64,000 nucleotides of DNA, from assembly GCA_016617855.1 (NCBI GenBank), contig JAECUM010000789.1, positions 62,001-126,000 on the forward strand, written 5' to 3'. Of the stretch, positions 24,254 through 34,258 are shown one piece after another (positions within the stretch are counted from its first letter, which is position 1; each line of letters starts with the position of its first letter). This DNA is from Megalonaias nervosa (lineage: Eukaryota; Mollusca; Bivalvia; Unionida; Unionidae). A model generated the notes under the pieces. The model had not been told where the DNA came from and made no database searches. It saw only the letters and a program-made list of their open reading frames with translations. A program made the position numbers and the translations under genes.

Positions 24254-24706
24254 ATGATTCTCCCTATGTCTAATTTTGATTTACTTAATGCTGCTAAGCA
24301 ACTGAATATAAAAAACTTTAGAGGAGTTTCTATGCGTGATCAATTACCTACCGTTGCAAGGCAACATGAAACTGGTATTATTAATCTCGATAAAACCTCT
24401 GGCCCAGGCATTCATTGGGTGGCATTTGCAATTGATCCACGTGGAATTATTTATTTTGATTCGTATGGGTTGGCACCACCAAAAGAATTTTTAGAGTATG
24501 TTAACACGAGTACTGCTATGCAAAGTAAGAATTCGATGCGTTCTAAAATCTGGTATTCAACATTACCAACACAAAAATTAACGGATCCGCCAATATGTGG
24601 TCGAGAAGTACTCGCTGTACTTGATGTTGTATCAAAGTCAACAACACCACCTCATAAACTCGTGCATGAATGTACCACGTTGTCACACTTAAACAGATAT
24701 CAGTAA
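24254..24706 (+). CDS. PRO: Copy A: adenain-type cysteine protease
   Basis: 150 residues. The start at 24254 matches the start in copy B. Catalytic residues are readable: His54 in GIHWVAF, Asp69 in YFDSYG and Cys115 in PPICGRE. Their order and spacing match the adenovirus maturation protease (family C5), and His54 even has the same number. This protease cleaves virion precursors during maturation in adenoviruses and is a core Polinton gene. Its stop overlaps the upstream region of the fibre-like gene, whose ATG is 5 bp later. It appears intact. Confidence 0.88.
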   Translation: MILPMSNFDLLNAAKQLNIKNFRGVSMRDQLPTVARQHETGIINLDKTSGPGIHWVAFAIDPRGIIYFDSYGLAPPKEFLEYVNTSTAMQSKNSMRSKIWYSTLPTQKLTDPPICGREVLAVLDVVSKSTTPPHKLVHECTTLSHLNRYQ

Positions 24707-24711
24707 ATATA

Positions 24712-25767
24712 ATGGTAGATATTTATGAAAGATCTTCTCGCAAAGCTCAGCAGCAAGTCGATTTATCTAAATATGCAACTCTTGATCAGCTCAGAAATGA
24801 AATCGATGATTTATTAAATATCACAAGTGTGGATCAAAATGAAGTCGTTGTTTTTCAGGATAAACAAGGACGATTAAAAACGATCAATATACAACTGTTA
24901 GATGTTCTTATACGAATTCCCGCCGCGGTTATTAATAATATCGTTATTTTTGCTGATCAAGGTAAAATACAAGATTCCGGTAAGTCAGTTAACGATTTTA
25001 TCAAGCGAGCTGGTGATTCAATCACCGGTGACATTATTATGAATCGAAATAAAATTATAGACCTTGGAAACCCAGCCGCAGATACAGATGCAGCAACAAA
25101 AAAATACGTCGATGATCAAGAATCTAAGTACGTATTAGTCAACGGTGGTATAATGCGTGCATTTCTCAATATGAATAATAATGGTATTAATAATCTTAGA
25201 ACACCAGAATCAGATTTCGACGCTGCAACGAAGAAATATGTAGACGATAAGGAAATTCCTATAGCTACACTCAATAATGAAATGACTACACTCAATACTA
25301 ATTTTGTTAATCACATACAAACGTTTTTAAATTTTCGTAGAAACATAAACAGATCTATTAATGATTTTTTCGGAACTCCACCAACTGTTGATATCAAACT
25401 CTCCGAAATTAACATGAAACTCAACGACATTATTAACGGAATACCTAGTATTGTTCAAAAAACTAATCTGATTAAAATCCCACACGGACAAATTAAAAAT
25501 ATCGTGTACATAGTAGTATCAGGATCATCAACGTGGACACCGTGCGATAACACTCTCGAACATACCGCAGAAGTAACTGGGTTATACAGGCTATCCCTGT
25601 ACGGTTTCGAAATTACTGCGGCCACTTCATCATCACCGAATGTATATTATAATCCTCTACTGGTGATGCTAACCAAGGACACCAAAGAAACGTTTACGTT
25701 GACATCAACGGAAATACCCCCGAGACGTTACTGGTGGTGTCTGGAATTCGTAGCTGAAACTGTTTAA
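24712..25767 (+). CDS. Copy A: fibre-like protein with phage-tail-type repeats
   Basis: 351 residues, intact in both A and B. After a short helical start, residues about 42-95 contain two VVFQDKQGRLK/VIFADQGKIQDSG-type turns. Residues 106-135 and 150-179 are two copies of a repeat ending DAATKKYVDD, a motif common in trimeric phage tail fibres and receptor-binding stalks. A coiled-coil-like stretch follows (about 180-270), then a beta-rich C-terminal domain of about 85 residues (VYIVVSGSSTW to the end) that could be a receptor-binding head. Position in the capsid cluster supports a spike or fibre. The head function is inferred. Confidence 0.7.
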   Translation: MVDIYERSSRKAQQQVDLSKYATLDQLRNEIDDLLNITSVDQNEVVVFQDKQGRLKTINIQLLDVLIRIPAAVINNIVIFADQGKIQDSGKSVNDFIKRAGDSITGDIIMNRNKIIDLGNPAADTDAATKKYVDDQESKYVLVNGGIMRAFLNMNNNGINNLRTPESDFDAATKKYVDDKEIPIATLNNEMTTLNTNFVNHIQTFLNFRRNINRSINDFFGTPPTVDIKLSEINMKLNDIINGIPSIVQKTNLIKIPHGQIKNIVYIVVSGSSTWTPCDNTLEHTAEVTGLYRLSLYGFEITAATSSSPNVYYNPLLVMLTKDTKETFTLTSTEIPPRRYWWCLEFVAETV

Positions 25768-25798
25768 ATACTTAATTAAATGACGTTGTAATTGTATA

Positions 25799-26320
25799 AT
25801 GAATCGAGTGACTGAGTCGCTTATCGACGTTCAACGTCACAGATACGCTCATGTATGTGAGAGTCAAACCAAACTAAAAAAATATCATCGACGATTATAC
25901 AGTAAAAGTAAAAAATATCGCAGACGTATGGTTGTTATTGATATAATTGTTTACTCAGTTTCCGCTGTTATTGCTGGAACCGGATTATTATTATCAACAA
26001 TAACAATGACAGCACCTGCAGTTGTTACAATTGTCGTTTGAACTTCAACGATTATCGCAGGCATTCTCAGTATTATCGCTAAGAAGATATCTACGTGTAC
26101 AAATGATAAATTACACGATTACATAATAAAACTACACACAGCAACAACATCTTATTCTAAACCATCATCGTATCTTTCTGCGTACCTCAGCGATGGCAAA
26201 ATATCCGATGAGGAGTTCGCAACGATAATGAAAACCTACGATGAAGCATTTAGAATGGAAACCAACGCGTTCTCTAGCGATTCTAGTGATAAAGTAACTT
26301 GTGATAAGAGGGAAAATTGA
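25799..26320 (+). pseudogene. Copy A: two-membrane-segment protein (SLATT-like layout), one in-frame stop
   Basis: The frame would encode 173 residues, but TCA (Ser) in copy B is TGA here at 26039-26041. The order is a basic N-terminal helix with His and Tyr (KKYHRRLYSKSKKYRRR), two hydrophobic segments (about residues 43-65 and 67-93), then an amphipathic C-terminal helix ending in KISDEEFATIMK. Membrane protein of unknown role. The layout resembles SLATT two-helix membrane proteins, but I cannot confirm homology. It lies between the fibre-like and penton-like genes. Confidence 0.65.
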
Positions 26321-26383
26321 ATTCCCGAAAGAACGCAATGCGTTCTATTAAAATAATAATTAAATAACGGAGTATTTTAAATA

Positions 26384-27864
26384 ATGTCAGCGTTAGAACT
26401 ATTACAACAGATCGTCACTAATACAACGCATACAAAAACTACTATGATATCATTAAGTTCGACCAATCCTGAATTTAACGATAACTTTCCAACTGCAATT
26501 CCAGCAAGTGAAATAGCGCTAGCACAATTACGAGTTTATAATAGCTGGCCAAATATCAGGTCAAAATCGTTTGGTGGACTACCAGCAAACAATTCACTTG
26601 TATTTGCAAGTAAGAATAAACCTGATGGAACTCCTGATTGGCAAGTTATTGGAATTTCAACGGGCAGTTATGAAATAGAACAGATGAATGATGAGTTCCA
26701 ACGCAGAATTAAATCTATCACAGGAAAAGAATCCAAAATAGCAATCACTGTTTACGAACCAACATTATCAGCGGCGATTGAAATAAATTCTCCTGATTAT
26801 GTTGTAGATATTTATCAAAGTTCGATCAGATCAGTGTTAGGATGGCCTGATGTTTCCCCAGACCAAAAGTCAAATGGAATTCCAGAACCAACCAAAAATG
26901 AATTTCTCATAACGGAAAAAAAAATTTATAAAACGTCCAGAATATCGAAATGTATATATATATATTTGAATTTCTTAATCAGAATAACAATGTAGTAATT
27001 CCTGCGTATCGGACTGGGTTATTTGATGTTATTAGAGAAGGACCAGATCGTCATGAAAAGGATATAGTTTATGGGGAAGGTATTCAAAGATTTTTAAATC
27101 CAATTAATTCTAAATACACACGTGTGTTCGGTGATTTACAAACTCTTTTTTCAGCATTATCACAGAATTATAACAACGATATAAAACAACAGGTAATTGA
27201 AACGATACAACACTTAAATACAATCATCGTTGATTTGGTTTTTGCTAACCGATGTATTGTTTTAGGAGCAACTTCTATTCCTAAACAATTAGAAGAAGAT
27301 ATTCTTAGTGGAAAAGAAAGTTTAGATATTAAAAAAGGACGCTTAAAGTTGAAACAAGTATTTCGTGATCATTATAAAATAACAGAAGAACAATTACAAA
27401 CATTTATGATACCAGGATTTGATACTGTTAAACTAAAAAAATCAGTCATTGATCTTATTAACGAACATTTCCCTAAAGTATTTGCAGCGTGGATAAAAAT
27501 AGCCCCACCACCGGTTATTCTTAAACACAATAATGATCCATACGGTGGAGGCCGTCATATCTCGCCTGGTATTGTTAATATGACATCAACGATCGCAGTC
27601 AATCTAGTATGTGATGTAATTGATGGCAGCTATCAAGTAGATCTTTCAAAAAGTAGCGCTGCTGAGCAGGGGTATATATTATATTCATTCAGTCCTCAAG
27701 CTCCACCCGGGTATTTAATTGTATCTGAACCAATTAACCCCGTTTATCTATGTGTGCATAATCCGTTATTATCAAGGATACATTTCAAACTTACAGACCA
27801 AATAAGACGTATTTTGGATTTACAGAATGAAGTTTTAAGTATTAATCTGTATGTGAGATCATAG
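26384..27864 (+). pseudogene. Copy A: penton-like minor capsid protein, frameshifted
   Basis: The N-terminal part (26384 to about 26930) and the rest (about 26950-27864) are in different frames. The break lies in an A-rich run followed by a TA repeat (26917-26966). The N-terminal jelly-roll-like part has NSWPNIRSKSF and SIRSVLGWPD. The C-terminal part has NLVCDVIDGSY, LYSFSPQAPPGYLI, NPVYLCVHNP, RILDLQNE. These blocks are typical of the Polinton minor capsid protein proposed to form the fivefold vertex. The middle (about residues 190-370) differs strongly from copy B, although both ends are nearly identical. Confidence 0.75.
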
Positions 27865-27889
27865 AGCGTTATCGCAAAACAAAAAACAA

Positions 27890-27950
27890 AAAATAAAAAA
27901 AAAAAAAAATATCCGAATCTAACTCGGATCAGAATAATTTTTTTTTTACT
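27890..27950. terminator. Hairpin between A-run and T-run, shared end of convergent genes (copy A)
   Basis: An ATCCGA/TCGGAT stem (27911-27929, 7-base loop) is preceded by a long A run and followed by a T run. It therefore reads as a stem with a U-rich tail on both strands. It lies between the end of the penton-like gene and the end of the minus-strand small gene. The same arrangement is kept in copy B (44013-44031). Confidence 0.5.
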
Positions 27951-28005
27951 GGGGTAAATTGTAATTATCAGAATAAAATATTATTATAAGTAAATAACCT
28001 GTATA

Positions 28006-28410
28006 CTAGTTTTGCCAGGGATTTTGTTTAGCCATTATCACATTAACTCCACCTTCACTTTCATTTTCACAATGCTCTCTTAACTGTCTTATACGAAGGT
28101 TCACAATCTTTTTCTGTTCGCATTCATGAGATAATTCTAACTTAATTTTGTCAATAGCGTTTGAGAGAGGCACAAACAGCTTTACCTGATCATCAGTAAC
28201 TGTTGCCAGCGACTGTAACATTGCCTGCTGGATAAACTTCATGAATTTATAATCAGATGGCAAAGTGTACCTGTTCTCTAATTTCCGTTGTTCTAATGAT
28301 TCAAAGTCAGACAGAATTTTTTCAGGATTAAGATTATCAGATATATTTATACCGTTATGTTGTAATATTTTAATCGCAGAAATAATAACATTAATGTTTT
28401 CGGAATTCAT
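28006..28410 (-). CDS. Copy A: conserved small protein of unknown function
   Basis: 134 residues starting MNSENINVIISAIKIL, intact here and in copy B (43541-43939) with few differences. The protein is mostly helical and charged, with a likely coiled-coil segment (ELSHECEQKKIVNLRIRQLREH). There is no recognisable domain. It is convergent with the penton-like gene and separated from it by the hairpin at 27911. Its survival in both copies while neighbours are broken suggests it is real. Confidence 0.7.
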   Translation of the reverse strand: MNSENINVIISAIKILQHNGINISDNLNPEKILSDFESLEQRKLENRYTLPSDYKFMKFIQQAMLQSLATVTDDQVKLFVPLSNAIDKIKLELSHECEQKKIVNLRIRQLREHCENESEGGVNVIMAKQNPWQN

Positions 28411-28570
28411 TATATTACAGTGTTTGTTTAATATAAAAATAAAATCAGAATAGTATTAATAAAATAAAAATAATAGTCCCTAAAGACTGTTTCAAGATGA
28501 TTATATACATATGATTATGATTATTATGATTATGATTATATACATATGATTATATCTTAATTACGGATAA

Positions 28571-28890
28571 CCCCATGTGACCCCCTAGGTTGTCAAACAA
28601 CATCCTAGCAGGATCAGAGGTTACACATAAACTTATCCTAGGACAGCACACTTTATCCCTATGTGATTCCTTAGGTTGTCAAAGAACATCCTAGCAGGAT
28701 CAGAGGAAATTCGAAAGACGAAACAGACAGCACAGTTTTATACAACCCCATGTGACCCCCTAGGTTGTCAAAGAACATCCTAGCAGGATCAGAGGTCACA
28801 TATAAACTTATCCTAGGACAGCACACTTTATCCCCATGTGATCCCCTAGGTTGTCAAATAACATCCTAGCAGGATCAGAGGTCACATATA
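28571..28890. repeat. Tandem array of hairpin-forming 86-89 bp units (copy A)
   Basis: Four units start at about 28571, 28657, 28746 and 28832. Each contains ATGTGACC...GGTCACAT-type outer arms, inner CCTAGG/TCCTAG arms and a trailing TATCCTAGGACAGCAC. The array lies in the noncoding region between the capsid cluster and the replication genes. Degenerate pieces of the same unit continue to about 28990, and a decayed version is at 42925-43330 in copy B. Confidence 0.75.
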
Positions 28891-28989
28891 AACTTAATTC
28901 TAATAAATTTTAACTCTAGGACAGCACAGTTACATATAAACTTAATTCTAAGAACTTTAACTCTAGGACAGCACAGTTACATATAAACT

Positions 28990-29280
28990 TATCTTAAAGA
29001 CAATACTACGGGCCTTCTCTACGTTCAATAGAAATTTTTGCACACTCCCCCATCATAATCATTCAAGGAGTGCAAAATTGCACCCACCAAGTGACATGGT
29101 GGGAGAGTGTACAAATTTTCTATTGAAACGCAGAAGGGCTAGCTGACGCCCCATTAAATAATAAATTTTGGCATAATATCGCCTTTCGCCTGACAGTATG
29201 CCGGTCACGAGAATCGAACCACGGACCTTGAGTACGAGAAGCCAGCGCGTTAGCAATCGGCCACCGGACTTCAATATGTA
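28990..29280 (-). repeat. Long hairpin plus tRNA-like sequence (copy A)
   Basis: Arms of about 42 bp at 29009-29051 and 29100-29141 are near reverse complements (GTTCAATAGAAATTTTTGCACACTCCC in imperfect inversion), enclosing about 48 bp. Next to them, read on the minus strand from 29274, is a tRNA-like piece: GTCCGGTGGCCGATTGCTAAC (A-box-like) and GGTTCGATTC (B box). The stems do not pair as in a working tRNA, so this is probably a tRNA-derived repeat. It is shared with copy B (42653-42925). Confidence 0.6.
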
Positions 29281-30165
29281 TACATAATGAAAATATTATT
29301 ATATAGTTAAAGCGTAATGTACTTAAAGTATACAGAATAAAATCACAATTTATTGTAAATGTATTGTGGATTTCTTAATAAAATCACAATTTATTGTAAA
29401 TGTCTTGTGGATTTCTTAAGAAAATCACAATTTATTGTAAAATGTGAATTTATTTTCAGTTTCCAAATGCTTGAGACTACATTACACAAAACCCACAGTT
29501 AAAAGTCTGTATTAATCAGACGTTGCCCAGGATCCTAAAATAATCGATAAGTTATACGAACACGCATGCCATGATCATTTCTAAAAATAACCTCATGTAC
29601 ACACTTCACTGCTGAGATATATATTAGCCGATATAACACAGATAATATGTGACTCAGGTTAGCTTGTTCTTTGTTTTGTAATAGTAAAATTAGCTACAAT
29701 GGGATTCCTGGAAACATTAGTGTCCTATGGGACATTCCAAACTGTATAAAATCTCTATTAAATACATGTATTTTGAAGACAAATGGATTTTGCTGCTGAT
29801 TGTACACACAATTACATATCATTTTTATGAACGATATATTTATTTATGAAAAATAAGGAAAGATATATCGATACTTACTCAAGGCAATGCTGAAACTGAT
29901 TGAGAGAGACCCTTATATCATGAATACGTCGAATGAGATGTGGGTTCTGACCAAAACTAACAGTATATTGCTGTCGTTACAACAAGTACGACAACTGCAA
30001 GATTTACTAAGTTATGCTTGACGGAGTTGTCTCGCTTAATCATCTGATACCATAGGAACATTACATCATGAAAAAAAACCACCTGCATAAAACACACCTG
30101 ATGAAACTAAACAAACACGTAAAACAAACTATGAAAACAAAAAAAAAAAAAGGAAAGAAAGAGAT
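29281..30165. other. Copy A noncoding region with a short tandem repeat
   Basis: At 29340-29440 a roughly 41 bp unit (AATCACAATTTATTGTAAATG, then TTGTGGATTTCTT) occurs about 2.5 times. The remainder to 30165 shows no gene. The same sequence appears, reversed, in copy B at 41880-42640, so it belongs to the element. Confidence 0.55.
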
Positions 30166-30171
30166 ATTGGT

Positions 30172-30688
30172 TCATGAAGAAGGTTCTGGTAGACTAACAT
30201 ACTGGAATCTGATTTTTTGTAGAAATCTTTTGGAAAAAGCAGATCTCGTGATATTATCTGCCACGTGTTTTACTGAAGGTGGTACTGTGTTAAAGTATTT
30301 ACCAGCAGAATTAATTGACTTAAATATAATTTCTTCGCCATCTGTATTTATAGTTTTAACAGCCCTTGCGTATCTTTCGCCGTAGCCAGCATTTCCGGAC
30401 TTAACAATTTTGACTTTGTGTAACAATTCGCAAGTTACGAAGCGAGTTATCAAGTTTATTACCACTGATGTGATCTATTACAAGTCCATCTTTAATGACC
30501 CCATAAAAACATTCGTAGATGAATCTATGTGAGAAATAATTTTTATTTCCATTGGTATTAAATCTAAGATGACCAAATTTGTCAACATTACCGACTGGTT
30601 TCTTTAATCTACAGAGCCTAATTACACCATCAGGAGATGCTTCATAATTGGTGATGATTGGATGCTTTACAAACTCATTTTGCTCCAT
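30172..30688 (-). pseudogene. Copy A: HNH endonuclease (homing type), frameshifted
   Basis: Starts at 30688 (MEQNEFVKHPIITNYEAS). The N-terminal NUMOD4-like part (ITNYEASPDGVIR) is followed by HRFIYE, VIDHISGNKLDN and NLRIVTQSQN, the HNH nuclease signature. A frameshift near 30400-30465 moves the C-terminal part (SINSAGKYF, a NUMOD1-like segment, to SLPEPSS) into another frame ending at 30172. Copy B has it intact (41330-41854). Such nucleases are common in large DNA viruses and phages. Here it sits beside the zinc-ribbon gene on the same strand. Confidence 0.8.
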
Positions 30689-30722
30689 TTATATACTAAT
30701 ATTATTTGTTTAAATCATTATT

Positions 30723-31012
30723 TTGAAAATCTAGCGAGATAATCTTCTTCGGTCTTTATAGGAGATTCAGAAGATGTATTTTTTTTTATCGTAATATCGT
30801 TTTAGCTCTCTGTATTTTTTACCACCACATTGCGCACACAATTGAGTTTTTCCTCTGACTCCAACACCACACCGCATACACGGTTTTGGTCCAAAACTAC
30901 CTTGTCTAACGCATTGCATATGAAAGCCGCAAAATTCGTTTACGCATGCTTTGTTACAAGGAGAAGTATATCCGATCATAAGCCAATGGCATCGATTCTT
31001 TGTTTGAATCAT
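30723..31012 (-). pseudogene. Copy A: zinc-ribbon protein, frameshifted near the C-terminus
   Basis: Starts at 31012 (MIQTKNRCHWLMIG). Cysteines and histidines occur in pairs: CHW, PCNKAC, CGFHMQC, PCMRCG and LCAQCG, which indicate two or more zinc sites. A frameshift in an A/T run at about 30780 gives an early stop; the copy B version continues for about 20 residues more (41007-41300). It is divergent from the polymerase gene with a 51 bp gap. The biochemical role is unknown; zinc-ribbon proteins of this kind recur in Polintons and could bind nucleic acid. Confidence 0.7.
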
Positions 31013-31063
31013 ATACAAGAGATTAAAATTCAATTTAAATACATATTTGTCTTAATTATAATA
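31013..31063. promoter_or_regulatory. Divergent intergenic region, zinc-ribbon gene / polymerase gene (copy A)
   Basis: A 51 bp AT-rich gap separates the two divergent start codons and must hold, or lie close to, both promoters. The same arrangement is kept in copy B (40956-41006). No specific promoter motif can be proven. Confidence 0.4.
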
Positions 31064-32791
31064 ATGCAGGAATTATCCGCAATTGAACATTCTGGAGCTA
31101 GATTTGATCTTGACAGACTGCCGAAATATAAATTTAGTTTTTCGATGCAAGATCTAGCTTTAACGAATAAAGATATAACAAAATGTATCCGTGAAGCCAA
31201 AAAGGAATTTCGCGACGATGGTGCGGCTCATGTGTGGTCGACATTCAGAATTGGAAATATTGTTAATGTAATGAATGACAAACGAGGAAGAGAGATTATT
31301 GACTACCTTGTTCAGAAATATTTTATTTTAATAAAATTTGTTGTAAAGACAGACGATGACACTTGGATTATTCGTGACAAACGTGATTCTGTCCACATGC
31401 AGTCAGGAAATAATATTGTTCTTAGTAAAAATTCCAGACCAGGAATACTTACTGGTATTGACAAACCATATTACGAACGAACATATCCTGTGACTGCGGT
31501 TGTGTACGCGGTATATCCGTTAAATAATAAACCTAACGTTGGGGATCTCAAACCCATGAAATTGTCAAGAATAAATTGCGTAGCTGAACAGGTTACAGAA
31601 CACTTCACAAACGCGATACGCGGAAACGGTTTAACGGATTTACGACGTAAAAAAATAAACACCTGGGCAGAAACAGTTAAAGATACCGGAGCGTCCATCA
31701 GCGACGTTGCTGAGCTGGGAAAGAAATTTAAATTCCCAATAACGGTGAAGACGTTAACCGGAGAGATTTTGTACAAACCAAAATATAAATCAAGAGGAGC
31801 TTCGATAGATATTATTGATCATAACGCACATGCATGGACTGTGGCAGTAACAATATTTCCACGAGACAGAACGGTTAAATTTTATAATGGTCATGTATTC
31901 GATGCTATCAGAAATATCAGTAAAATTGACCCTGTATCTGTGTGGCTGTTTCAGAGTTCGGAATATGATTTTCATGGTCAGTTTGTACGGTCTAATGGTG
32001 ATATTTATCGTACAGAATTTCTCCACGAAGAAATGAAAAATCTTGCATTAAAATATACCTCTGATGATATTAAGGTTGAACAATTACTTAATAACTGTTT
32101 TACCGTTCCATCAATTGCTGCTCACGCTGCTCAGGAGAAAAATTCATGGAAACCGACACGATTGGAATTTCTTGAAGATGTCCAGAAAAGTTGTATCGAA
32201 TACGGACATGGTGGATTGTGGAATACTAAATACGATTATAATGACGTTATCTCAGTTGATATGGTAGCGTGTTATCCTGGAAGTTTTCTTGGATACGGAG
32301 AATGTTCTGAATACTTTAAGAGATTTGGTCATCCGACACACGAGATGACCAGAGCTGCGATAAACGGACCCTTACCAGATTTTGACTTAACCGGATTCGC
32401 CTGTATAGAGTCGTTCGAGTTTTACGGGGATCTCCATCCGATTATTTATGTGTGGTTTGGAAGACATTTTTCAGAGCGACGTTGGGCTCCAATAGTACTA
32501 ATAAAGTACATGCTTGATGCTGGAATTTTAGTGTCGTTGAACGTGAGCGAAGCAATTATATCATACTGCGTGCAGAAACAAGTTTGGTTGCCAGAACCGG
32601 ATGCATTTAATATTAATGATGCTAGGAGAGATTTTCCTAATCCTGAAGATGATATTGTTAAAATTACTAATAGTATACATGAATGCAGGAGAGAAAGTGA
32701 TGAGAAATTTGCAAAAGATCTCGGCAGAAAAATAATCGTAAATTTACGCAAGGAGGATCATATGATCATAAACGAGCGTGTACAAGATTAA
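31064..32791 (+). pseudogene. PolB: Copy A: family B DNA polymerase, N-terminal and motif A part
   Basis: Starts at 31064 (MQELSAIEHSG), supported by the copy B start at 40955. The frame runs 575 residues to a TAA at 32791. Polymerase motif A is visible at residues about 397-408 (SVDMVACYPGSF). A 1 bp loss near 32735, relative to copy B, shifts the frame, so motif C (VATDSFYI, 33022-33045) and the rest fall in the next frame from 32794. The N-terminal 390 residues contain IDHNAHAWTV and NGDIYRTE blocks but no exonuclease motifs I can name. It is probably the self-synthesising Polinton polymerase, extended by helicase and HNH domains. Confidence 0.8.
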
Positions 32792-32793
32792 TC

Positions 32794-34253
32794 ATGGACG
32801 ATGCTGAACTCGATTTTATAATTGCTGATACAACGGAGAAAAACACATTTATAAGTCGAAGTAATGCTTATTTATCAGACGGAACTAAATTAGGTACAGT
32901 TGTGAGCTATCCTGATGGCGAGTCACCGCAGTTTACTCATTTAAGATCTTCAATGCTAGCGTACGTTTCGATAAATTTATTATCGATGATAAACAGATTT
33001 CCTCGTTATGCAGTCAGAGTCGCGACAGATTCATTTTATATAAATAAAAAATATGCGGATTCGTTAAAACAATTGAATATTAACAATCAGGCATCATGGG
33101 GCGAATGGAGAATAAAACATGAAGATATAATTAGTTATTCTGAATCTGCCGATGCTGAAATTGCGGAGAAATATTACAAGAATAATCAAATACCAGGATT
33201 GTCATCGGCACCATCTGTATGTGATCCTGTGGCTAGACATAAAACCGTTTATTTTAATGGGTGTGGTGGTTCAGGTAAAACAACACGCGCGATTGAATTA
33301 TTTAATAATTGTTCTGATATGATTGTTTTGACACCGACACATAAATTCGCAAGGGAAATAAAAGAACGAGGAGTAAAATCATGTACATATCATAGTTTCT
33401 TTAGATGGTGCGGAGACGCATGGACTCCATCGCGGATAGGCGAGAAATACATTCCTAAAATTATTATCTGGGACGAGATACGCACGGTGTCGCTAGAGGT
33501 ATTGAAAATATTTCTTGATTGGCTGTTATTGAAGAATACTGCTGTGGTGATGTGTGGCGATCATGGTCAACCACCACCTTTCATTGGATCGTCTCCACAT
33601 GAGTGGCTGAAAACATTTGTAGATTATTACGAGGAAATAACTGATGACCATAGAGCTATTGATAAATCACTAAAAGAGTTTAAAAAGTTAATAAGACTAC
33701 AGCCAGATAAAATACAGTGTGAAATAATGCGTAAAGTAATTCCAGAAACTTCTATGAATAATTTTTGGACTTTATGGAGACCTGCTGATTTGATAGTTGC
33801 AAGTAGAAAAATAGTTCGCGATACACCTCAACAACAATTATTTACGTTACATAAAGAAAAATTTTCAAATCGCCTCTACCTTTGTGTTATCGCCCAGCAG
33901 ATACTCGACGACAGAATGTTGATGTTGAGATTCCTGGTGGTGGAATACAAAATCTTGTGTTAAATGATATTGTTTTAGTTGTTGTTGATGTTGTTGAGAG
34001 CGCGTTAAGCATGGATAAATCGCCGTGGACGTTAGGATACGCTATAACGATTCACTCGTCACAGGGATTAACTATTACCGATACAAATATTTGGATTGTC
34101 GATGATCGTATTGAATGGTCAAATTTAGTTTATCTAGCAGTGTCTCGAGTCAGAAGAATATCTCAACTGGGCCGGGTTATCATGGATTGCGTAATAACCG
34201 AAGAAATCACTAACAACTTTGTCGATATCAATAAAAAAATTAGCGAGTTATAA
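32794..34253 (+). pseudogene. Copy A: polymerase C-terminus joined to SF1 helicase, frameshifted
   Basis: The frame from 32794 first carries polymerase motif C (VATDSFYI), then an SF1 helicase: Walker A GCGGSGKTT (about 33256-33282), Walker B IIIWDEI (about 33463-33483) and motif III-like MCGDHGQPPP. A shift near 33870-33885 moves the C-terminal helicase motifs into the frame 33882-34253, with GYAITIHSSQGLTI and VYLAVSRVRR. The pattern is of the Pif1/RecD-like group. It probably unwinds DNA during element replication. In copy B the frame reads from the polymerase into this region without a stop until a 1.1 kb deletion. Confidence 0.8.
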
Positions 34254-34258
34254 GCAAT

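Noticed and set aside
24712..25767. Bacteriophage contamination suggested by tail-fibre repeats and HNH genes
   Set aside because: The genes sit within elements with animal-type flanks, target duplications and two integrated copies.
23378..26041. Recoding of TGA as an amino acid in copy A
   Set aside because: Copy B has CGA and TCA at these two places, coding different residues, other genes end with TGA, and frameshifts elsewhere show ordinary decay.
26910..26970. Intron explaining the break in the penton-like gene
   Set aside because: The break lies in an A run followed by a TA repeat without convincing splice sites; slippage is simpler.
28571..28890. Repeat array with regular spacing as a CRISPR
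   Set aside because: The whole 86-89 bp unit is repeated rather than a short repeat with unrelated spacers.
29150..29280. Functional tRNA gene (and its partner at 42653-42725)
   Set aside because: A and B boxes are present but the T stem and acceptor stem do not pair properly, and the sequence is part of a repeat shared by both copies.
30830..31063. Extension of the polymerase frame upstream to 30830
   Set aside because: It overlaps the divergent zinc-ribbon gene, and copy B supports the start at the position matching 31064.
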